Assembly: GCF_018446385.1 (NCBI RefSeq)
Contig: NC_055996.1
Coordinates: forward strand, 52,870,365 to 52,934,364
Direction of reading: 5' to 3'
DNA: 64,000 nt
From: Zingiber officinale
Lineage: Eukaryota; Streptophyta; Magnoliopsida; Zingiberales; Zingiberaceae
Shown: piece by piece, positions 19,348-32,066 of the stretch
Position numbering within the stretch: position 1 is the first letter of the stretch
How the letters are laid out: every line of letters starts with the position of its first letter
Notes under the pieces: generated by a model
What the model saw: only the letters and a program-made list of their open reading frames with translations
The model's database searches: none
Told to the model about the DNA's origin: nothing
Translations under genes and position numbers: made by a program

Positions 19348-21750
19348 TGTTGGTTGCTACTCGGAAAACCTATAGGTTCCACTGTACAAAAATTTTGTAC
19401 AAAGATCTGAACCTTTTCCTAGCTACCATGTGTTCTTTTAAATTAAATTTTGGATCGCCTGCGGAACTTAACACGTTTAATCCAAAACTTAATCTATTTG
19501 TTCTTTTAGGTTTTGACTTGGATCTCCTGCGGAACTTAACACGTTCGACCCAAGTCTCCTTAAGTTATTAATTCCATTAAATATTAATTTCCATAAAAGG
19601 TTCCCAGTACTGACGTGGCGAGGCACATGGCCTTCTTGGATATGGGAGCAACCACCACCGACTAGACAAAACCTTTAATAGAAAGCTAATATTTAATTTC
19701 CTAAAATAACTTTAGGTTAACCAAAGAGAACAATCAAATCACAAGGAAAAGAAAGAAACAAAGAACACAACTCGAAAAACATATTCGAAATTCTAGAACG
19801 TAAGCCTCTTGTATTTGGTATTATTTCCATAAATAACTAGCATGATGCGGAAATAAAATTTACTAGTTATACCTTGTAGAAAAAACCTATTGATCTTCTA
19901 CCGTATTCCTCTTCTAACCTCGGACGTTGTGTGGGCAACGATCTTCCGAGACGAGAAACCACCAATCACCTTCTTCTCCTCCTAGCTAGGTTCGACCAAC
20001 AAAGAGGAAGCTTCACCAAGGAAGAAAAACAAAATACTAACCAAGCTCCAAGAGATGCTAGCTTTCTCTCCTTCTTCTTCTTCTTCTCCGAGTAGTATCC
20101 GGCCACCACAAGAGCTCCAATAGAAGGGTAGGGTTCGGCCACCACAAGAGGAAGAGAGGGAGAGGTTGGCCGGCCACACCAAGGAACAAAAGAGGGAGAG
20201 GAATAATAGATGTTGTGTCTTGTGAAGGCACCCTCACCTCTTCTTTTATATTCCTTGGCCTAGGCAAATTAGGAAATTTAATTACAATAAATTTTTCTTA
20301 ATTTCCTTGACATGATTTAATTGAGAGAAATAAAATAAAATTTCCCTAATTAATTTCAAGTGGCCAGCCATCATTGGATAACAAAAGAGGACAAGTTTTA
20401 ATCAACAATTAAAACTTCCTAATTTGTTTCCGGAAATTTTAAAAAATAAAATTTCTCTTTAAAATCTCTTCATGGTTGATAAAAGGAAATTTCTATAATT
20501 TTAATTTTATCAACATGTGAATAATTTTTAAAGAAAAAATAAAACATCTCTCCAATCTACAAATAAGGAAAGAGATCTAATCTCTTTCTTTAATCTTTTG
20601 TAGATCTTTTACAAGAGAGATATTTTAATTTTAATTCTCTTTAAAATACATCTTCCACATAATAATAAAAATTAAAATTAAATTTCTTTTTTAATTTATT
20701 TTGGCCGGCCCTACTAGCTTGGGTTTAATCTAGGGCCGACCACCCAATATTATACCTAGGCCGGCCCTAGCTTGATCCCAAGCTAGCTTGGCCGGCCCCT
20801 ATTGGGTGGGTATAGAAGGTGGGTATAGGTGGGTATAGAACTCTATAAATAAGAGACTACGATAGGGACCGAGAGGAGGAATTGGTTTTGGTCTCCCGAT
20901 AAAATTAAGCATCTCGTGTTCGCCCCGAACACACAACTTAATTTTATCAATGATAATTCATTCCACTAGAGAACTATCATTGAACTACCGCACCAACCCC
21001 AAATTACATTTTGGGCTCCTTCTTATTATGAGTGTGTTAGTCTCCTGTGTTTAAGATATCGAATGTCCACTAATTAAGTGAGTTCGATAACTCATTTAAT
21101 TAATGTCTAAGTCCAAGAGTAGTACCACTCAACCTTATCGTCATGTCGGACTAAGTCCACCTGCAGGGTTTAACATGACAATCCTTATGAGCTCCTCTTG
21201 GGGACATTATCAACCTAGTATCTCTAGGACACAGTTTCCTTCTATAATCAACAACACACACTATAAGTGATATCATTTCCCAATTTATCGGGCTTATTGA
21301 TTCATCGAACTAAATCTCACCCATTGATAAATTAAAGAAATAAATATCAAATATATGTGCTTGTTATTATATTAGGATTAAGAGCACACACTTCCATAAT
21401 AACCGAGGTCTTTGTTCCTTTATAAAGTCAGTATAAAAGAAACGACCTCAAATGGTCCTACTCAATACACTCTGAGTGTACTAGTGTAATTATATAGTCA
21501 AGATAAACTAATACCTAATTACACTACGACCTTCTAATGGTTTGTTCCTTTCCATTCTGGTCGTGAGCTACTGTTTATAATTTATAAGGTACTGATAACA
21601 TCATCTTTTGTATGTGACACCACATACTATGTTATCTACAATATAAATTAAATGAACAACTACAAACAAATGTAGATAATTAGACCAAATGTGATTCTTT
21701 ATTCATAATGAATGTTTACAAAGCTTAGGCTTTCAGTATACACTCCAACA
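19348..21750 (-). repeat. CopA-2 3' LTR
   Basis: 2403 bp, the reverse of TGTTGGAGTGTATACTG...ACCAACA. It is bounded on the internal side by the polypurine tract GTATAAGTGGGAGAT (minus strand, 21751-21765). It contains a TATA box at 20243-20250 (minus). The frames at 19266-19571 and 19982-20267 are LTR by-products. Confidence 0.9.
20243..20250 (-). promoter_or_regulatory. TATA box, CopA-2 3' LTR
   Basis: TATAAAAG on the minus strand, at the position conserved in the other CopA LTRs. Confidence 0.5.
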
Positions 21751-21765
21751 ATCTCCCACTTATAC
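21751..21765 (-). other. CopA-2 polypurine tract
   Basis: On the minus strand, GTATAAGTGGGAGAT directly abuts the 3' LTR, as expected for the plus-strand primer of reverse transcription. Confidence 0.7.
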
Positions 21766-21804
21766 TAATGACTAAGCTGCCATATCTTCTACCATACATC
21801 TGAT

Positions 21805-22176
21805 TCACATTCCCTCCACATGCCGATCGAAAGCTTTCGCCGGAAGGGCCTTAGTGAAAGGATCTGCCAGGTTATCCGCTGATGCAATCTTGGCGATGAC
21901 AACTTCTCCTCGCTTCACGATATCTCTTATCAGGTGGTACTTGCGCTCTATATGTTTACTTGCCTTATGGGCTCGTGGTTCCTTCGAGTTTGCAACTGCA
22001 CCACTGTTATCACAATAAATTATGATGATTTTGGGCAAACCAGGAATCACATCTAAGTCCATTAGAAAGTTCCTGAGCCATACTGCTTCTTTAGCTGCCT
22101 CAGAGGCTGCTACATACTCAGCTTCCATGGTTGAGTCCGAACGCATGCTTAACACTCCTCCATGAAATGGCTCCAC
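21805..22176 (-). pseudogene. Copia RNase H domain
   Basis: The open part begins GGVLSMRSDSTMEAEYVAASEA, giving the copia RNase H motif with the acidic residues of MEAEY. It continues through YCDNSGAVANSKEPRAHKASKHIERKYHLIRD to DPFTKALPAKAFDRHV near the C-terminus. It removes the RNA strand during reverse transcription. A frameshift separates it from the reverse transcriptase at about 22180-22270. It forms the 3' end of the pol frame, about 40 bases before the polypurine tract. Confidence 0.85.
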
Positions 22177-22270
22177 CTCCTAAAGTAAACACATGCCCGA
22201 TGTAGACTTCTTATCCCTATCGATTAGAAATCAATCGTGTAACCCACGGGAGCGAGATCATCATGGTAAA

Positions 22271-24240
22271 CTAGCATATAATCTCTAGTCCTTCTCGGTA
22301 CTTTAATATATGCTTTACCGCAGTCCAATGTCCTTGTCCAGGGTTACTCTGATATCTGCTGACCATGCCCACGGCAAAACAGATATCAGGTCTCGTACAT
22401 AGCATTGCATACATTAGGCTTCCTACAGCCGAAGCATAAGGAACTGCTTTCATGTCCTCTATCTCTTTCGACGTCTTTGGAGACATCTCTTTAGATAGAG
22501 CTACTCCATGTCTAAAAGGTAAGAAACCTTTCTTGGAATCCTGCATACTAAAACGAGCAAGGATTGTATCTATATATGAAGCTTGGGACAGACACAACAT
22601 TCTTTTCTTACGATCCCTTATAACTTTGATCCCAAGAATGTGTGCACAATCTCCTAAGTCCTTCATATCAAATTGTTTGGACAACCATACCCTTACGTCT
22701 GATAATACCTTGACATTGTTGCCAATTAACAAAATATCATCTACGTATAGTACAAGAAATACCACCACGTTTCCGTTACACTTCTTATATACACAAGACT
22801 CATCCGGACTTTGAATAAATCCATATGACTGGATTACTTCATTAAACCGGATGTTCCAAGACTTGAAGCTTGCTTCAGTCCATAAATGGACCGATTAAGC
22901 TTGCACACTAGATGCTCTTTGCCTTTTCAATGAACCCTTCGGTTGCTTCATATGGATGTTCTCTTCAAAACTTCCATTAAGGAAGTCTTGACATCCATTT
23001 TCCAAATCTCATAATCCATATGAGCGAATGGATAAGAGTATCCGGATAGACTTAAGCATGGCTACTGGTGAAAAGGTTTCCTCATAATCGATTCCCTCTT
23101 TACGAGTGTACCCTTTCGCAACAAGCCTAGCTTTGAAGGTTTCTACCTTCCGTCATCCCTCTTTTTCTTTTGTAGATCCACTTGCATCCAACGGCTTTTA
23201 CACCATCGGTGGTTCTCAAGCTCCGGACCTTATTAGAGTACATGGACTCTATTTGAATTCATTGCCTTTTGCTAAGATCTTGCATCTATATCTTGGAGTG
23301 CTTGTCATATGACCGGATCGGGTTCATGTTTACAGGGATCAAGTCCAAGACTCTTCCAAAATATGAATCTTCAGTGCCTCACAACCCTCCCACTACGACG
23401 AGGCATCTGTGGTTGTGCATCATGTGTGACACGTGTTGCGGTCTCTTGTGGTACTTCATCTTGTACTATTGGTGCTGAAGTAGACATGTCCTCTCTAAGT
23501 TCTTCTAAAACAACTTTACTCTGGGCTTGTGATCCATTATATAGTCTTCTTCTAAAAGCGGGCATTGGTGCTAACAATGACCTTCGGTCTTAGGACTATA
23601 AAATAAACCACCTTCGTTCCTTTAGGATATCCTACAAACACGCGAACTTATGTACGAGATTCTAACTTATCAACATCTGGTTTCAGCACATGTGCTGGAC
23701 TACCCCAAATCCGAATATGTCTTAGGCGGGTTTTCGCCCATTCCACAATTCTATGGGAGTAGAAGAAACCGATTTAGAAGGTACTAAGTTCGGAACGATA
23801 TCTTCTGTTTCCAGAGCATATCCCAAAACGAATTTGGTAATTCTGAATAACTCATCATCGATCTAACCATCTCCATAAGAGTCCTATTCCTTCGCTCTGC
23901 TACACCATTCGTTGGGGTGTTCCAGTGCGAACAATTGGGATTGAATCCCACCTCGATAAGTAATTCCTAAACTCTCCTAAGAGGTATTCGCCACCACGAT
24001 CGATCGTAGTGTCTTGATACTTTTACCTAATCGTTTCTCCACATCGACCTTGTATTCTTTGAACTTGTCAAAGCATTCGGACTTGGCGCATTAGGTAAAT
24101 GTATCCATGTCTTGAATAATCGTCTATGAAGGAGAAAATATTCAAAACCTCCTCTTGCATGGACAGACACCACACAAATCGAGTGAACCAACTCTAACAC
24201 TTCTTTGGCTCTATACCCTTGGCCTTGAACGGCCTCTTGG
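22271..24240 (-). pseudogene. Copia integrase and reverse transcriptase, frameshifted
   Basis: Reading 24240 to 22271 on the minus strand, integrase motifs appear in changing frames: the SDRGG and QQNGVAERRNRT regions around 24000-23880. A linker with SGRVVRHP and a Glu/Thr-rich stretch lies at 23577-23371. Reverse transcriptase follows, with its active site intact in the open part 22768-22271 (FLVLYVDDILLIG). That part also shows the copia pattern RFSMQDSKKG...PYASAVGSLMYAMLCTRPDI. At least four frame changes are needed to follow the protein, so no functional enzyme is made. CopA-1 lacks this whole RT portion. Confidence 0.8.
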
Positions 24241-24939
24241 TCATTTACCTTCTAAGCAAGATTCACAAGTTGGAAAATTTTCCAACTCTAATGAACTCAA
24301 AAGTCCATCGGCTATAAGCCTCTGAATCCTACTTAAATTAATATGACCAAGTCTTAGATGCCAAAGATATGCTTGGTTCATTTCCGAAGGTTCTTTTCTC
24401 TTATTAGAATTAGAAGATGAGTTATAAATTTCCATGTTTTGCTTTGTGGAAGAAATTGGATTTAAAGTATACAAATTGCCAACTAATGCACCAGAACAGA
24501 TAATCACTTTATTTCTTTTAATAACTACATCGTTACTGAAAGAAACAGAATATCCATCTAAAAACAGTTTAGAAACTGAAATTAAATTCTTTCTAAAACT
24601 GGATACATAAAGATAATTTCTTAAAATCAAACTTCTATTCCTATCAAAAGATAAGTAGACGTCTCCCACTGCAACAGCCGCCACCTTAGTAGCATTGCCC
24701 CTGTAGACGGTTATCTCTCCTTCAAATAGTCGTCGGGTTTCCTGGAACCCCTGCAAAGAATTGCAGACATGATCAGTGGCTCCCGTATCTACACACCAGG
24801 TGCTAGTAGATAACACCGCTAAACATGTTTCAACTACTAGAGCATGAGATATACCTTTGTTTTGGTTCTTACGAGGACAGTCCGCCTTCCAATGTCCTGA
24901 CTGCTTGCAGATGAAGCACTTGCCCTTCGACTTCTTCAC
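24241..24939 (-). CDS. CopA-2 nucleocapsid, protease and pre-integrase part
   Basis: This is a 232-codon open stretch inside the polyprotein. It starts with the zinc knuckle CFICKQSGHWKADC, then the protease site WCVDTGATDHVCNSLQGF, then the GAG-pre-integrase domain HLRLGHINLSRIQRL with its CESC metal site near the end. Compared with CopA-1, one base is lost just upstream (about 24940-24950), which separates this part from Gag. It is a fragment of a gag-pol reading frame rather than a gene of its own. Confidence 0.8.
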   Translation of the reverse strand: MKKSKGKCFICKQSGHWKADCPRKNQNKGISHALVVETCLAVLSTSTWCVDTGATDHVCNSLQGFQETRRLFEGEITVYRGNATKVAAVAVGDVYLSFDRNRSLILRNYLYVSSFRKNLISVSKLFLDGYSVSFSNDVVIKRNKVIICSGALVGNLYTLNPISSTKQNMEIYNSSSNSNKRKEPSEMNQAYLWHLRLGHINLSRIQRLIADGLLSSLELENFPTCESCLEGK

Positions 24940-25658
24940 TCCACTTTAAATCCTGTACTCTGAGATTTATTCACTTTCTTTGCTGAACCGACTTGTTTCT
25001 TCTTCTTCTTTCCTCTCGGTTTAGAAGTAGAACCATTTTCAGCATAGTGAATTTGAGAATTGTGACGAAATAACCCTTCTGCTGCTTGAAGTTCTGTCAG
25101 TAGTTCCGTTAATGAATATATCCTTTTATTCATATTATAATTTAGGCGGAACTGCTCAAAACTTCTAGGTAGCGTTTGGAGGATCATATCGATCTGGGTT
25201 TCCCCATCAATTTCTCCTCCAATGATCTGTATCTCGTTCAGATAAGCCATCATGTTTAGGATATGATCCCTTACAGGAGTACCCTCTTGCATGGTGGCTG
25301 TCATTATCTTTCTCATAGCTTCTTGTCTAGAAGCCCTATCCTGATGACCAAAGAGTTCCTTGAGATTGTTCATAATATCATAAGCTGTTGGTAAATCTTT
25401 ATGTTGATGTTGCAATACATTTGACATTGAAGCCAAAATGTAATACCGCGCCATCTCATCTGCCTTTACCCATCTCTTATGATATTCAATCTCCTCTTGG
25501 GTAGATTCACCAGTGGGTGCATCAGGACAAGGTTCAGTCAGTACAAATTTATAGCTTTCAGCAGTCAGAACAATATCCAGGTTTCTTTTCCAATCTATGT
25601 AATTTGGTCCAGTAAGTCTATTTTGTTGAAGTATGATGGACAGTGGGTTGAAAGTCAT
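24936..25658 (-). CDS. CopA-2 Gag
   Basis: The start is the ATG at 25658 (MTFNPLSIILQQNRLTGPNY), as in CopA-1; the open frame extends four codons further but only from a GTG. It is a UBN2-type copia Gag, IDWKRNLDIVLTAESYKF through RQEAMRKIMTATMQEGTPV, ending in a Lys-rich stretch (PRGKKKKKQVGSAKK). No stop interrupts it, unlike CopA-1. A one-base loss makes it end at 24936 instead of reading into the zinc knuckle. It would form the capsid of the element. Confidence 0.85.
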   Translation of the reverse strand: MTFNPLSIILQQNRLTGPNYIDWKRNLDIVLTAESYKFVLTEPCPDAPTGESTQEEIEYHKRWVKADEMARYYILASMSNVLQHQHKDLPTAYDIMNNLKELFGHQDRASRQEAMRKIMTATMQEGTPVRDHILNMMAYLNEIQIIGGEIDGETQIDMILQTLPRSFEQFRLNYNMNKRIYSLTELLTELQAAEGLFRHNSQIHYAENGSTSKPRGKKKKKQVGSAKKVNKSQSTGFKVE

Positions 25659-26779
25659 CCTAAGAATCACAAATAACTTTTGGTCAGAACTCTAAATTTA
25701 GAATAATATTGATTCCTCAAACAATACTATTTTAAATTAACCAACACCTCATAACACCGTGAATTTTGTATGCCACGTTAGTGTGGACGTATACAATTTC
25801 AACATTTGTAAAAGGAGGGTTTTAACCCATTAATTTTATTATCTTGTCAACCTAACTTTTTGACAAATAAAATTAATAGTTGGTATTATTTGGTCACACA
25901 AATAATAGCAGTGACTCCGTTGGGGAGGATACTATTAGATGTGTCTAAGTGTACACCATTACTTGACACTAAGTCCATTAATAAGATTATGCCCCTTCCG
26001 TTGGGGAAGATCACACGCTCTTGATTAACTTCCTATAGTCATCCAAAAATGGAAGTCTGTTCTAGTGATCCGCAAACAAGCTCATCCGTTATGGAGGAAG
26101 GCACTCAGAGCCAACGCGCAAGCTTGTTTGCATCACTTACAAACCAGTAATGGAGATCATGGGATTTACTTAAAAATCCCTCTCCCACTTAGTTATTTAT
26201 AAATGAGGAATTTTAACTATGCTAGCCTACTAAACTTGTAAACTAACATGCACACACAGCACAATATAAAAGTAATAAATAGAAAATCTAATTTTCAACT
26301 ATTATGGCTTTTATCTTTAATTGTCTTCCGTGTGTTGTCATCCGAAGCTGCTGCCATATTTGGCCACCGCCACCGGGTCTAACTGTCGCATCCATCTTGC
26401 TCCTAGTTCCGCTGCGCCTCTGGTCTTTAGAAGGTTCCACGCTTTGCAAGATTCGATCCACGACATAAATAGAATTTTACATTTTTGATCCTATATTCCA
26501 TAAAAGGAATGTACATGTATCTAGATCAAAAATAAAATCCTAATAAAACTAAATACAGCTCCTGTTGTATTTTAATACAATCATGCACACACATATAAAT
26601 GCCCTTGACATGTCCAAGGGTCCAATCACACACATAATAACTAAAAGCCATAATAGTTGGATCCTGCATCCATAGAGTTAGCACATCCTACTATTAACCT
26701 GCCTAAATTATGTATGACATGTGCATAATTAAACTAAATACCAAATACACAGAGGCAAAACCCTAGCTCTGATACCATT
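25659..26779 (-). other. CopA-2 leader and primer site
   Basis: No gene lies here. The region carries the same hairpin block as CopA-1 (25800-26150 here). The tRNA-iMet primer site TGGTATCAGAGCTAGGG is on the minus strand at 26761-26777, next to the 5' LTR. Confidence 0.75.
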
Positions 26780-29166
26780 TGTTGGTTACTACTCGGAAAA
26801 CCTATAGGTTCCACTGTACAAAAATTTTGTACAAAGATCTGAACCTTTTCCTAGCTACCATGTGTTCTTTTAAATTAAATTTTGGATCGCCTGCGGAACT
26901 TAACACGTTTGATCCAAAACTTAATCTATTTGTTCTTTTAGGTTTTGACTTGGATCTCCTGCGGAACTTAACACGTTCGACCCAAGTCTCCTTAAGTTAT
27001 TAATTCCATTAAATATTAATTTCTATAAAAGGTTCCCAGTACTGACGTGGCGAGGTACATGGCCTTCTTGGATATGAGAGCAACCACCACCGACTAGACA
27101 AAACCTTTAATAGAAAGCTAATATTTAATTTCCTAAAATAACTTTAGGATAACCAAAGAGAACAATCAAATCACAAGGAAAAGAAAGAAACAAAAGAACA
27201 CAACTTCGAAAAAACATATTCGAAATTCTAGAACGTAAGCCTCTTGTATTTGGTATTATTTCCATAAATAACTAGCATGATGCGGAAATAAAATTTACTA
27301 GTTATACCTTGTAGAAAAAACCTCTTGATCTTCTACCGTATTCCTCTTCTAACCTCGGACGTTATGTGGGCAACGATCTTGACGCGAAACCACCAATCAC
27401 CTTCTTCTCCTCCTAGCTAGGTTCGGCCAACAAAGAGGAAGCTTCACCAAGGAAGAAAAACAAAATACTAACCAAGCTCCAAGAGATGCTAGCTTTCTCT
27501 CCTTCTTCTTCTTCTTCTCCGAGTAGTATCCAGCCACCACAAGAGCTCCAATAGAAGGGTAGGGTTCGGCCACCACAAGAGGAAGAGAGGGAGAGGTTGG
27601 CCGCCACACCAAGGAACAAAGAGGGAGAGGAATAATAGATGTTGTGTCTTGTGAAGGCACCCTCACCTCTTCTTTTATATTCCTTGGCCTAGGCAAATTA
27701 GGAAATTTAATTACAATAAATTTTCCTTAATTTCCTTGACATGATTTAATTGAGAGAAATAAAATAAAATTTCCCCAATTAATTTCAAGTGGCTGGCCAT
27801 CATTGGATAACAAAAGAGGACAAGTTTTAATCAACAATTAAAACTTCCTAATTTGTTTCCGGAAATTTTAAAAAATAAAATTTCTCTTTAAAATCTCTTC
27901 ATGGTTGATAAAAGGAAATTTCTATAATTTTAATTTTATCAACATGTGAATAATTTTTAAAGAAAAAATAAAACATCTCTCCAATCTACAAATAAGGAAA
28001 GAGATCTAATCTCTTTCTTTAATCTTTTGTAGATCTTTTACAAGAGAGATATTTTAATTTTAATTCTCTTTAAAATATATCTTCCACATAATAATAAAAA
28101 TTAAAATTAAATTTCTTTTTTAATTTATTTTGGCCGGCCCTACTAGCTTGGGTTCAAGCTAGGGCCGGCCACCCAATCTCAAGCTAGCTTGATCCCAAGC
28201 TAGCTTGGCCGGCCCCTATTGGGTGGGTATAGAAGGTGGGTATAGGTGGGTATAGAACTCTATAAATAAGAGGCTACGATAGGAACCGAGAGGAGGAATT
28301 GGTTTTGGTCTCCCGATAAAATTAAGCATCCCGTGTTCGCCCCGAACACACAACTTAATTTTATCAATGATAATTCATTCCACTAGAGAACTATCATTGA
28401 ACTACCGCACCAATCCCAAATTACATTTTTGGGCTCCTTCTTATTATGAGTGTGTTAGTCTCCCTGTGTTTAAGATATCGAATGTCCACTAATTAAGTGA
28501 GTTACTGACAACTCATTTAATTAATGTCTAAGTCCAAGAGTAGTACCACTCAACCTTATCGTCATGTCGGACTAAGTCCACCTGCAGGGTTTAACATGAC
28601 AATCCTTATGAGCTCCTCTTGGGGACATTATCAACCTAGTATCTCTAGGACACAGCTTCTATAATCAACAACACACACTATAAGTGATATCATTTCCCAA
28701 TTTATCGGGCTTATTGATTCATCGAACTAAATCTCACCCATTGATAAATTAAAGAAATAAATATCAAATATATGTGCTTGTTATTATATTAGGATTAAGA
28801 GCACACACTTCCATAATAACCGAGGTCTTTGTTCCTTTATAAAGTCAGTATAAAGAAACGACCTCAAATGGTCCTACTCAATACACTCTGAGTGTACTAG
28901 TGTAATTATATAGTCAAGATAAACTAATACCTAATTACACTACGACCTTCTAATGGTTTGTTCCTTTCCATTCTGGTCGTGAGCTACTGTTTATAATTTA
29001 TAAGGTACTGATAACATCATCTTTTGTATGTGACACCACATACTATGTTATCTACAATATAAATTAAATGAACAACTACAAACAAATGTAGATAATTAGA
29101 CCAAATGTGATTCTTTATTCATAATGAATGTTTACAAAGCTTAGGCTTTCAGTATACACTCCAACA
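26780..29166 (-). repeat. CopA-2 5' LTR
   Basis: 2387 bp with the same termini as the 3' LTR. The TATA box is TATAAAAG at 27672-27679 (minus). The frames at 26779-27003 and 27397-27696 are LTR by-products that recur in each LTR copy. Confidence 0.9.
27672..27679 (-). promoter_or_regulatory. TATA box, CopA-2 5' LTR
   Basis: TATAAAAG on the minus strand. It would drive the full-length CopA-2 transcript, antisense to the host Athila-like element. Confidence 0.55.
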
Positions 29167-29171
29167 CACAG
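29167..29171 (+). repeat. Target-site duplication of CopA-2, right
   Basis: CACAG, identical to 19343-19347. Confidence 0.9.
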
Positions 29172-29352
29172 CCCAACCCAAATGTACCCTCTTTTAGGGC
29201 ACGGGTGTGCGGAACCCTACACGGTCGTGCCTGCCGATTTTCCTCTCTTCTTCATCCCTCTCTCACCTCTCTTCCTCCCTAAAGCTCTCAAGGTGTTACC
29301 TTCCATTCTCACAACCCATTCCATTGAAGTTTCAACCTTCCCATTATCCATA

Positions 29353-30735
29353 ATGTCAAATCTCATCGAAGAAAATGATCGCCCTAGCAAAGGAAAGGAG
29401 AAGATAGTTGTTCCAAATAAGGGGAACTCACACTTCAAAGGTACATCTAACAACTTTGGCATTGTTTTCTCTAGTAATGAACAAATGTATCATTATAATT
29501 CTTTGTCTAAATGTTCCACTTTGAGCACTAGATTTATGGACCAAGAGACCATAGAAGTGTTAGGATTTAGAGATGATGTTGATTGGCTACTTGAAAGAAT
29601 AGGGTGGACTTATTTAATGAATATGAAGTACTCAACTTATCCTAGAATTGTTTTACAATTTTTAAGCTCAGTCACTGTTGATAATGTTCAAGGAGGGGGA
29701 AAATTGAAATTTCATTTGTTTAATAATGATTATGAATGGACCCTAAGTGACTTTAATGCATGTTATGATTTGCCTAGTGATGGAAAATATACAATTCTCC
29801 CTGCTTTTGACAACTCAAACATATGGCAACTAATCTCTGGGCAATCTCATTTTAACCCCCATGCTTCCAAGAGCACTAATATCATTAACCCAATTTTTCA
29901 GTATGTCCAGTTGATTATGAAAAATATGATATTTGGAAGGGGAAGTAAAGAAGGAATAGTAAGACTTTCGGATTTATATTGTTTATGGGCGATGGTAGAA
30001 AATGTGTCAATAAATTCTGACTATTTATTTTTAAGATACTTGGTAACATTAGGGAAGGTCTCTTCTACTACCCCTATTGTTTTAGGAGGACTGCTCACTG
30101 ATATAGAGATAGTACTAGGATGTGACCTTAATGATCTAGAAATGATTGAAGATGTTCATGGATTTGATCTAAATTCTTACTTAGAAACTCATATGATTCG
30201 TCGTGAGGATTATGGGTATAGTCTAGTGATCAAGAACAGTTTCCCTCTTCGACTTCCCAACAAAGATTTGACCATGATTCATGTTAAAGATAATTGGCGT
30301 TTGACTCTAGCAAAGAAACAATCTAACCCTAACACCTATCCAATTCCCAAGGATGTCCCTTCAGTTAGTCGAGATTTTCTTAGATTTAATTTCTATGAGT
30401 TTCACCCTATTATTGATACCCTTCATCGTGATTTGAAACAAACTAATAGGATGATTACTAGGGACATGTGCATGAAGGATGAATGATTTAAATGTTTGCA
30501 AGACTGTTTAAGAGTGTGAGAGATTTATGAAAAACAAATGATTAAGTTTATGGAGGTTCATAAAAAGAGAATGATTTTAAATGAAGATTTTAGGGGATAT
30601 ATGAGACTTCTTGAGAGTGATATCGATGAGTTGTTTTCATATCATAGATTTGTGAGAAATGAAGTAAAATGACTCCTTAAGTCTTTTCCTGAACTTCCAA
30701 AATTTCCTGATATACCCCCTCATCAACCATATTGA
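29353..30735 (+). pseudogene. ATHILA ORF1-like protein, three stops
   Basis: The ATG at 29353 starts MSNLIEENDRPSKGKEKI. The open frame continues upstream to 29128, but that part comes from the CopA-2 LTR and is accidental. The protein aligns end to end with the intact copy at 1852-3237. Shared blocks include LGFRDDVDWLLERIG, DNVQGGGKL, FNNDYEWTLSDFNACYDLP and LYCLWAMVENV. Stops are at 30484 (TGA), 30517 (TGA) and 30670 (TGA); the last replaces the Trp of the other copy. The frame is otherwise preserved to the TGA at 30733, giving 460 codon positions against 461 in the intact copy. Equal length without frameshifts suggests the gene was kept under selection until recently. Confidence 0.8.
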
Positions 30736-31841
30736 TTTCATCGAGAAGATGAAAAGTTTAAGTCTGGGGGGTGTTGTGTTTGCACAACCTGAGTCAAGTC
30801 TTTTCCATTTTCTCTCCTTTTATTTCTGCAACTTTAGTTTGTTCTATTTAACTCACTTGCATTCTTGTTTGTTTTGATTGTTTTCTTTTCAATTTTTATT
30901 GCATTTTTCCTTATTCATAGTTTTTTAGTTTTTTTGCAAAATAAAGATGGTTTTAAGGCATATCAAGAACATCAAACCTCCCATTTTTTCTGCTAACTTG
31001 TTTGACAGTAAAATGGCTAGCATGTTTATTTCTTAATTCATGTTATTATAGAGATAGTGCTAGTATGTTTAGTATACTTCTTTTCTCTATCTCTAGTAGC
31101 ATGAAATAAGCTAAGTATTGTACGGAGATAAGTATGAGTTTTGGCCTAACCTTAAGGATCTTACCTTCACTTCACTTAAGCTTGAATAATAGATACATTT
31201 TGCAATAGTTATGATTCATCCAAATTGTTTAGTACTCTTATTCCCATGGTGATTTCTTATTTACATTTTGATTACTGGATGACCTCGGATCATGGCAGCT
31301 CGTTTGGAAAAATCTAAATCCCTACAATTGCATTTATCTTACTTGCATTTATGATTAGTGTTACATCTCTATGGTATAGCACCAAAAAAAATAAAAAATA
31401 AAAAAAATAATAAGGGATAAAAAAATAGTTGTCGTGAGTGAAAATTAACAATTTACCCCTTTAAGACCGAGTTAGGTTACTAGGGAAATAAATGTTATGT
31501 TTCTCTTGATTCTAAGTAGTCCTTTAAGACCTTGTGTAATTTAAGGAAAATGAACCAAGTGAGTTGCAGATAAGTGTCTATCGTCGGAAACATTAGGAAC
31601 TCAATTGTATGACAACTTGACTAGGATAAAAATTGAAACTTGAAGAGCTTAATCCACTCTTTGCACTGAGCACAAGAACTTACATTTAGGTCATACTTAG
31701 ATTACTCCACAATCATGCTTATCAATGAAATTAGTTGATAGAGTTAGACGAGTGCACTAGGGATTCCGAAGCACTATAGGAACTCATGAATTTAGATGCG
31801 GCATTTTGCTTGAGGACAAGCAAAGGTTCAAGTCTGGGGTG
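30736..31841 (+). other. 3' untranslated DNA and polypurine tract
   Basis: There is no gene here. GTTTAAGTCTGGGGGG at 30757-30772 is a polypurine-like block. A second block, GGTTCAAGTCTGGGGTG (31826-31842), directly precedes the 3' LTR and is the likely functional tract. A-rich runs lie at 31383-31425. The first 800 bases correspond to 1035-1804 on the other element. Confidence 0.65.
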
Positions 31842-32066
31842 TGATGTGCGTAGATCTTATACTCTTTTATGCATGTTTTGACGCACAATCACGTATTTTA
31901 CTCATGATTGATTTATGCATTCTTACACTTCTTGTCATATTTTCAGCAATATTACTCTTCTTTATCGGAGATCTGCTCTTTGTGTGTATTTATGTTGATA
32001 GGAATCACTTTCAGAGCGAAAATGATGATCGTCGACAAATCGAAGGGCAAATCAGAAGGCTACTGG

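Larger units (their letters stand above)
19348..29166 (-). mobile_element. Complete Ty1/copia element CopA-2
   Basis: The 9819 bp element lies on the minus strand, with two nearly identical LTRs (26780-29166 is the 5' LTR, 19348-21750 the 3' LTR) and a CACAG duplication. The internal region keeps Gag, protease, integrase, reverse transcriptase and RNase H in copia order, but several frameshifts break the polyprotein. By eye the LTRs differ by few substitutions plus small indels, for example near 19940 versus 27380 and near 20750 versus 28170, so the insertion looks young relative to its host element. Confidence 0.92.

Noticed and set aside
29128-29352. N-terminal extension of the plus-strand ORF1
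   Set aside because: The extension begins inside the CopA-2 LTR. The homologous copy supports the ATG at 29353.
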